NCBI RefSeq assembly: GCF_018399035.1
Contig: NZ_CP073760.1
Span: 4,402,501 to 4,466,500 of the forward strand
Direction: 5' to 3'
Source: Thiocapsa sp.
GTDB taxonomy: Bacteria; Pseudomonadota; Gammaproteobacteria; Chromatiales; Chromatiaceae
DNA: 64,000 nt
Under the pieces are notes generated by a model. That model was not told the DNA's origin and ran no database searches. It saw only the letters and a list, made by a program, of their open reading frames with translations. Below are positions 59,316 to 64,000 of this stretch, one piece after another (positions within the stretch are counted from its first letter, which is position 1; each line of letters starts with the position of its first letter). A program made the translations under genes and the position numbers.

Positions 59316-60116
59316 TTACGGGTGTCCGCTTCCCGGCGGAGGCATCTGCATGCTCATATCGCGCTCGCCGTAGCCCTCGGGGATCTCGAAGATGTCGGCA
59401 GGGATGGCCTCCTTGCGGATCACGGTGACCTCGGTTTCGGTCTCCATCGCGGTGCCCATCATCTCCATCTTGGTCTTGGTGAGGATGGGATAACCCTTGA
59501 TCTTGCTCATCTCTTCACGCTGGGCGATGCCGGCCGGCGAGTTGGCCAGCATGCCGCCCGGGCCGGAGAGGCTCATCATGTCGGTGTAGCGGGTCACGTC
59601 GAGGTCGACGTCCTCGGTCGCCCAGATCTCCTGATCCACGCCCATCATGCCGGTCTTGGTGACCCGGTACTGTTTGGTGTCCCAGTCCCCGATCTTCTTG
59701 CTCTCGCCGGTCGCTGCGACCGTCACGGTCATCTCGCCCATCATGGCGCGCATCTGCTCGGCGGCCGGGCCGGTCATGCTCTCCATCACGGACTTGACAT
59801 CGATCGGGAGATATTGCTTCTCGGCGTGATTGATGAACACGATGGTTCCGGCCGTCGGATCCATGATCATGTCGGTGGCGTCGGGTCCCTCGTTGACCAC
59901 CTTCATCTTGTCGTAGGCCAGGTAGGTCTTGGACAGGTCTTCGCTCGCCGCTTCGCCCATGGCACCCGAGCTGCGATTGATCGTCTCGACGTAGTAGCCC
60001 TCGGCGTCCGCGATCGCGGCAGACGCCGGCAGCAGCGCCGCCAACGCCAGGGCGAGCCCGAGACGACGGGTCATGACCGGCTGACGCCCGATGCTCGAGC
60101 CTTGCTGATTCATCAT
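59316..60116 (-). CDS. Periplasmic protein, DUF4412-like
   Basis: 266 residues. The signal peptide (RRLGLALALAALLPASAAIADA) follows about 15 residues after ATG 60116; GAGGAA lies five bases before it. The body (about 40-250) resembles DUF4412 proteins: YVETINRSSG, KMKVVNEGPDATDMIMDPTAGTIVFINHAEKQYLPID, WDTKQYRVTKTG and EIWATEDV. These are lipoprotein-carrier-like beta-rich domains of unknown function. It is methionine-rich near the C terminus (KMEMMGTAMETE, MSMQM). The longer frame to 60308 overlaps the region toward the ligase gene and is not used. Confidence 0.75.
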   Translation of the reverse strand: MMNQQGSSIGRQPVMTRRLGLALALAALLPASAAIADAEGYYVETINRSSGAMGEAASEDLSKTYLAYDKMKVVNEGPDATDMIMDPTAGTIVFINHAEKQYLPIDVKSVMESMTGPAAEQMRAMMGEMTVTVAATGESKKIGDWDTKQYRVTKTGMMGVDQEIWATEDVDLDVTRYTDMMSLSGPGGMLANSPAGIAQREEMSKIKGYPILTKTKMEMMGTAMETETEVTVIRKEAIPADIFEIPEGYGERDMSMQMPPPGSGHP

Positions 60117-60222
60117 GCTTATTCCTCTGCGGTGACTGGATTGTTTTCGATGCCCCGAATCGACGGTGCAGGCGCCCAAACGCGCAAACAGGGTAATCGA
60201 TGGAGCGCGCGTCGGGATAGGG

Positions 60223-61566
60223 CTATTCGCCGAGATTGCGTCGGTCGAGCACCCGCTTGGCCTTCCCGACGAAACGCTCGATGCTGCGCGGCTCGACCAG
60301 GTCGACATGGGCGCGGATGCCGGCGACCGTATGGATCTCGCGGCTGATGCGCTCGCACAGCGCCTGCATGCGATCCATCCGGTCGGAGAACAGCTCGGGG
60401 CGGATCTCGACCTTGACGTGGACCTCGTCGAGTGTGCCGGGCCGGGACACCTCGATGAGATAGTGCGGCGTGGTGCCCTCCACGCGCAGCAGCGCCTCCT
60501 CGATCTGGGAGGGGAAGACGTTGACGCCGCGGATGATCAGCATGTCGTCGGTGCGCCCGGTCACGCGGCTCATGCGTGTCGTGCGTCGCCCGCAGTCACA
60601 GGGCTCGCGGTAGAGGCGGGCAATGTCGCGGGTGCGATAACGGATCAGCGGCATCGCCTCGCGGGTGAGCGTGGTGATCACCAGCTCGCCGGGCTCGCCT
60701 TCCGGGACCGGCTCCAGGGTCTCCGGGTCCAGACACTCGATGAGGAAATGATCCTCCTGGATGTGCATCCCGGTGCGCTCCGGGCACTCGCCGCTGACGC
60801 CGGGACCGATGACCTCGGAGAGCCCGTAATTGTTGAAGGCGGCGATGTCGAGCTGATCCTCGATCTCGCGTCGCATGTCCTCGGTCCAGGGCTCGCCGCC
60901 GAAATGGCCGTAGCGGATCGGCAGGGAGCGCGGATCGATGCCGAGCTCGCGCGCCGAATCCGCGATGGTCAGGGCGTAGCTCGGGGTGCAGATCAGGACC
61001 TCCGGGTCGAGATCGCGCATGATCTCGATCTGGCGACGCGTGTTGCCTGCCGCCGCCGGGATGATCGCCGCGCCGACCCGCTCGATGCCGTAATGCAGTC
61101 CGAAGCCGCCGGTGAAGAGTCCGTAGCCGAAGGCAACCTGCGCCGTGTGCTCGGGTCTGAGTCCGCCGGCGACCAGGAAGCGTGCGCAGAGATTCGACCA
61201 GGTCTCCAAATCACGAGCGGTATAGGCGACGAAGGTGGGTCGCCCGGTCGTGCCGGAGGAGCCGTGGATGCGTGCCAGCGCCTTGCGCGGAACAGCCAGA
61301 AACCCGAAGGGATGCTGACGACGCAGATCGTCCTTGGTGGTCAGCGGCAAGCGACGCACGTCGGCGAGCGAGCGGATGCTGTGCGGGCCGATCTCGCGAT
61401 GGGCGAAGTGGTCGCGGTAGAAGGGGACCCGTGCGACCCGCGTCACCAGCTCGCGCAGACGCTCCAGCTGCAACGCCTCGATGCCGTCGCGCGGCAGGGT
61501 CTCGGCATCCGGATCCCAGATGCGGTGCTCGGTGTGCCGATGGGCCTCATGCGTCTGCGCGGCCAT
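60223..61566 (-). CDS. paaK: Phenylacetate-CoA ligase family protein (copy 1)
   Basis: 447-residue adenylate-forming enzyme making an aryl-acyl-CoA from acid, ATP and CoA. The phosphate loop is IHGSSGTTGRPTFVAYT. Also seen are VAFGYGLFTGGFGLHYG, NNYGLSEVIGPGVSGEC, LIRYRTRDIARL, an unusual CDCGRRTTRMSRVTGRTDDMLIIRGVNVFPSQIE (hinge) and the catalytic Lys in KAKRVLD at the end. PaaK form, shorter than standard acyl-CoA synthetases. It lies with a second ligase, an ACT protein and an indolepyruvate oxidoreductase gene. Confidence 0.92.
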   Translation of the reverse strand: MAAQTHEAHRHTEHRIWDPDAETLPRDGIEALQLERLRELVTRVARVPFYRDHFAHREIGPHSIRSLADVRRLPLTTKDDLRRQHPFGFLAVPRKALARIHGSSGTTGRPTFVAYTARDLETWSNLCARFLVAGGLRPEHTAQVAFGYGLFTGGFGLHYGIERVGAAIIPAAAGNTRRQIEIMRDLDPEVLICTPSYALTIADSARELGIDPRSLPIRYGHFGGEPWTEDMRREIEDQLDIAAFNNYGLSEVIGPGVSGECPERTGMHIQEDHFLIECLDPETLEPVPEGEPGELVITTLTREAMPLIRYRTRDIARLYREPCDCGRRTTRMSRVTGRTDDMLIIRGVNVFPSQIEEALLRVEGTTPHYLIEVSRPGTLDEVHVKVEIRPELFSDRMDRMQALCERISREIHTVAGIRAHVDLVEPRSIERFVGKAKRVLDRRNLGE

Positions 61567-61656
61567 AGTCCTCGATCCGTTGATAAGTGTGCCCCGGCGC
61601 GGAACCTGCCGTGCCGAGGCTCGATATTAAATCATCCCGCAATCGATCGAACATCC

Positions 61657-61742
61657 TGAACCGCGTCCGCCACCGCGGCCGCAGACTCACGCAAGCGCGA
61701 CCCCAACCGACAAGAGTGCATATCCCAAAGGGACGCGGTTCA
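61657..61742. repeat. AAACCGCG-family element, B-like, divergent core (copy 5)
   Basis: 86 bp with ends TGAACCGCGTCC and GGACGCGGTTCA: the family termini with T-to-C and A-to-G changes kept complementary. The core shares no obvious identity with other B modules. The last three bases are the stop codon (TGA) of the ACT-domain gene on the minus strand. Confidence 0.75.
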
Positions 61743-62180
61743 GCAGGAGACCACACTCAGCAGCTCATCCCCATCCACCACATGCAACCCCTTCTCCAGC
61801 AGAACCTGGATCGCCCGATCGGGATCCTCGAAGCGGAAGATCAGGATCGCCTTGTCGCCGCGCCGCACCGAGAAGGCATACATATACTCGATGTTCAGTC
61901 CGGCGCCTTCCAGCACGGCGAGCGCCTCGGCCAGCCCGCCCGGCCGGTCGAGCACATCGACGGCGACCACCTCGGTCAGGTTGACCACCCAACCCGCGTC
62001 ATCCAAGACCTGCTTGGCCTTGTCCCACTCCCGCACGATCAAACGCAGGATGCCGAACTGGGCGGTATCCGCGAGCGAGAGCGTCAGGATATTGATGCCT
62101 GCCTTCGCGATCGTCTCCAGCGGCGCACCGAGGCGTCCGGGACGATTCTCGAGAAAGAGCGAGAGTTGTTGCAGTTTCAT
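61740..62180 (-). CDS. ACT-domain amino-acid-binding protein
   Basis: 146 residues made of two ACT domains: KLQQLSLFLENRPGRLGAPLETIAKAGINILTLSLAD (1-37 and on), and VVAVDVLDRPGGLAEALAVLEGAGLNIEYMYAF (about 72-105). Such stand-alone tandem ACT proteins bind amino acids and are often found beside paaK/ior genes. Its place between two ligase genes suggests sensing of phenylalanine, tyrosine or tryptophan in the same pathway. The stop codon comes from a palindromic repeat. Confidence 0.88.
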   Translation of the reverse strand: MKLQQLSLFLENRPGRLGAPLETIAKAGINILTLSLADTAQFGILRLIVREWDKAKQVLDDAGWVVNLTEVVAVDVLDRPGGLAEALAVLEGAGLNIEYMYAFSVRRGDKAILIFRFEDPDRAIQVLLEKGLHVVDGDELLSVVSC

Positions 62181-62262
62181 GCTTCGCGTCCTCGTGGTGT
62201 TCAGCGTGCTTGAGTGGTTTTGTCAGGGGCAGGTTCATCCGATCGGGTTCAGCGGACGCGCT

Positions 62263-63591
62263 TCAGCGTCGATCGATGACTCGCTTCGCCTTCCCCTCGC
62301 TGCGCGGGATGCTGCGCGGCTCCACCAAGCGTAGCCCGACGCGGATGCCGAGGATGTGCTCGATCGCCTTGGCGAGACGTGCGCGCACGTCCTCGAGTGC
62401 GCGGATTTTGTCGCTGAAGACCTCGGGCGTGACCTCGACCTCGACCGACATCTGGTCCAGACCCTGATCGCGGGTGAGGATGATCTGGTAGTGCGGGAGC
62501 GTGCCCTCGACCGCCAGAAGGGCCGCCTCGACTTGGGACGGGAAGACGTTCACGCCGCGGATGATGAACATGTCGTCCGAGCGTCGTCCGATGCGCCGCA
62601 TCCGCCGGATGGTGCGCCCGCACGCGCAGGGCTCGCTGATCAGCGAGGTGATGTCGCGGGTGCGGTAGCGGATCATCGGCATCGCCTTCTTGCTCAGGGT
62701 GGTGAGCACCAGCTCGCCCTCTTCGCCGTCGGGCAATGTCTCGCCCGTCTCGGGGTCGATGATCTCGGGATAGAAATGATCCTCGAAGATGTGCAGGCCC
62801 TGCTGGGCGGAGCATTCGCTCGCCACGCCGGGGCCGATGATCTCGGAAAGGCCGTAGATGTCGTAGGCCTTGATGCCGGCGGCGGCCTCGATGTGATCGC
62901 GCATCCCGTCGGTCCAAGGCTCGGCCCCGAAGATGCCGGCGCGCAAGGGCAGCGCGCGCAGATCCACGCCCAGCTCCGCGGCCCGCTCGATCAGATAGGT
63001 GAAATAACTCGGGGTGCAGCAGAGCGCGGAGACGCCGAAGTCGCGGATCAGCATGATCTGACGGTCGCTGTTGCCGCCCGAGATGGGGACGACGGTCGCC
63101 CCGAGGGCCTCCGCGCCGTAGTGGGCGCCGAGACCGCCGGTGAAGAGTCCGTAACCGAAGGCGTTCTGCAGGATGTCGCCGCGGTGCAGCCCGCAGCAGG
63201 CGAGGGTGCGCGCCATGACCTCGGACCAGACGCCGACGTCCTCGCGGGTGTAGGCGACGACGATTGGTTTGCCGGTGGTGCCGGAGGAGGCATGGAGCCG
63301 GACCACGTCGCTCATGGGCGTGGCGAAGAGGCCGAAGGGATAGGTGTCGCGCAGGTCGGCCTTGACCGTGAAGGGGAGCTGCTGGATGTCTTCGAGCCGT
63401 TGGATCGAGTCCGGGGTTAGGCCACGCTCTTCCAACCGGGCGCGAAACAGGGCGACGTTGTCGTAGGCAAGCGACACGACCGCGCGAAGCCGTCGCAGCT
63501 GCACCTGCTTCAGCGCCGTCTCCGGCAGGAAATCGGGCGCGCTGGCCGGGTGGAATCCGCCCTCGGCGTCGTTCCAGAGCTCTGTCAGCAT
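62263..63591 (-). CDS. paaK: Phenylacetate-CoA ligase family protein (copy 2)
   Basis: A 442-residue paralogue of the 60223-61566 gene: LHASSGTTGKPIVVAYT, NAFGYGLFTGGLGAHYG, DIYGLSEIIGPGVASEC, CACGRTIRRMRRIGRRSDDMFIIRGVNVFPSQVE and the terminal KAKRVID. Roughly half the residues match copy 1. ATG 63591 has GAGAGG before it. It lies 10 bp from the end of the iorB gene, so it is probably cotranscribed with it, activating the aryl-acetates that indolepyruvate oxidoreductase would release as acyl-CoA, or recycling them. Confidence 0.93.
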   Translation of the reverse strand: MLTELWNDAEGGFHPASAPDFLPETALKQVQLRRLRAVVSLAYDNVALFRARLEERGLTPDSIQRLEDIQQLPFTVKADLRDTYPFGLFATPMSDVVRLHASSGTTGKPIVVAYTREDVGVWSEVMARTLACCGLHRGDILQNAFGYGLFTGGLGAHYGAEALGATVVPISGGNSDRQIMLIRDFGVSALCCTPSYFTYLIERAAELGVDLRALPLRAGIFGAEPWTDGMRDHIEAAAGIKAYDIYGLSEIIGPGVASECSAQQGLHIFEDHFYPEIIDPETGETLPDGEEGELVLTTLSKKAMPMIRYRTRDITSLISEPCACGRTIRRMRRIGRRSDDMFIIRGVNVFPSQVEAALLAVEGTLPHYQIILTRDQGLDQMSVEVEVTPEVFSDKIRALEDVRARLAKAIEHILGIRVGLRLVEPRSIPRSEGKAKRVIDRR

Positions 63592-63601
63592 GGTGGTCCT
63601 C

Positions 63602-64000
63602 TCAGTGTTGAGCGATCGAGCCCTGGAGCGCGGCCTCGCGACCCAGAGCGAAGGCTTGGTCGTTGACCTTATGGAGCTTTTCCGCGAGGTTGGCGTAGAT
63701 GGCCGCCATCCAGTGCTCTTGGGGGATGTCCAGCACCGTGGAGACGGCGCCGAGCAGTGCGACATTGAGGCTCTTCTTGTTCTTCAGTGTGCCTTCGGAA
63801 AGGAGGCCCGGATCGATCAGGACCCCGCCGGGGCTCAGCATGTGGCGATTGATCTCGATCTGGGTCGCTTCCAGGACCAGGAGGACGTCCGCCTCCCCGG
63901 CCGGCACCATCGGACTCATGACCTGCTCGCCGTAGCGCACGTCGCTGCTCACCGAGCCGCCGCGCTGGCTCATGCCGTGCAGCTCGCTCTTCTTCACATC
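63602..64000 (-). CDS. iorB: Indolepyruvate:ferredoxin oxidoreductase beta subunit, partial
   Basis: The C-terminal 132 codons of IorB run off the right edge. KKSELHGMSQRGGSVSSDVRYGEQVMSPMVPAGEADVLLVLEATQ is the characteristic beta-subunit segment, and the body continues with LSPGGVLIDPGLLSEG and AGAV-type strands. The ATG at 63997 is internal, not a start. IorAB oxidatively decarboxylates aryl pyruvates to aryl-acetyl-CoA with ferredoxin; iorA would lie outside the window. Confidence 0.9.
   Translation of the reverse strand, partial: DVKKSELHGMSQRGGSVSSDVRYGEQVMSPMVPAGEADVLLVLEATQIEINRHMLSPGGVLIDPGLLSEGTLKNKKSLNVALLGAVSTVLDIPQEHWMAAIYANLAEKLHKVNDQAFALGREAALQGSIAQH

Overview
The window looks like the chromosome of an anoxygenic phototroph, most probably a purple sulfur bacterium of the Chromatiales (Gammaproteobacteria). 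It carries Mg-chelatase genes (bchI, bchD, bchO), a probable 8-vinyl reductase (bciB), carotenoid genes (crtI, crtB) and a menaquinone operon. Menaquinone is the QA quinone in known Chromatiaceae reaction centres. DNA is GC-rich, with gene-dense blocks separated by repeat-filled gaps. The organism assignment is inference; no species marker beyond a 23S fragment is present.

Layout. 1-1.8 kb: 3' part of a 23S rRNA gene, a 5S rRNA gene and a terminator. 1.9-13.7 kb (minus strand): short-chain dehydrogenase/DUF2867, alpha/beta hydrolase, menF-menD-menB-menA, then menC and a class B PBP plus SEDS glycosyltransferase pair. 13.9-15.7 kb: a lipoprotein hydrolase and two unrecognised small genes. 16-28.6 kb: a large defence locus (DUF499 ATPase, OLD-like AAA ATPase, TOPRIM-like protein, DUF3780 protein, DUF1156 DNA methylase, toxin-antitoxin debris, PLD-SNF2 helicase). 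It matches the helicase-methylase-ATPase (Hma) type, with an ATPase/TOPRIM pair embedded by four-base overlaps. 29-40 kb: a RHH/PIN toxin-antitoxin pair, an RbbA-type ABC export operon, YbiT-like ABC-F, CspA, glyoxalase, HIT protein, a methyltransferase and ParA.

40.4-49.8 kb is an accessory island of toxin-antitoxin genes (several truncated), a secreted papain-like protease, a secreted leucine-rich-repeat protein with a related C-terminal domain, segmental duplications, a nuclease gene broken by a 161-bp MITE, and an IS3-family element. 49.9-59.1 kb is a photosynthesis cluster: bciB (minus), an alpha/beta hydrolase, bchI-bchD-bchO, and crtI-crtB behind a TATAAT box overlapping a TGT-N12-ACA site of the PpsR/CrtJ type. 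59.3-64 kb (minus) holds a periplasmic protein, two phenylacetate-CoA ligase-like genes around an ACT-domain gene, and the end of an indolepyruvate:ferredoxin oxidoreductase beta gene.

Five or more repeat families thread the gaps. The most striking is an approximately 85-bp element with AAACCGCG...CGCGGTTT ends, constant length and variable core. In three places its outer end supplies the stop codon of the neighbouring gene. The strongest candidates for new biology are the embedded ATPase/TOPRIM pair, this repeat family, and the papain/LRR secreted pair, whose duplicated promoter cassette contains an inverted 32-bp core.
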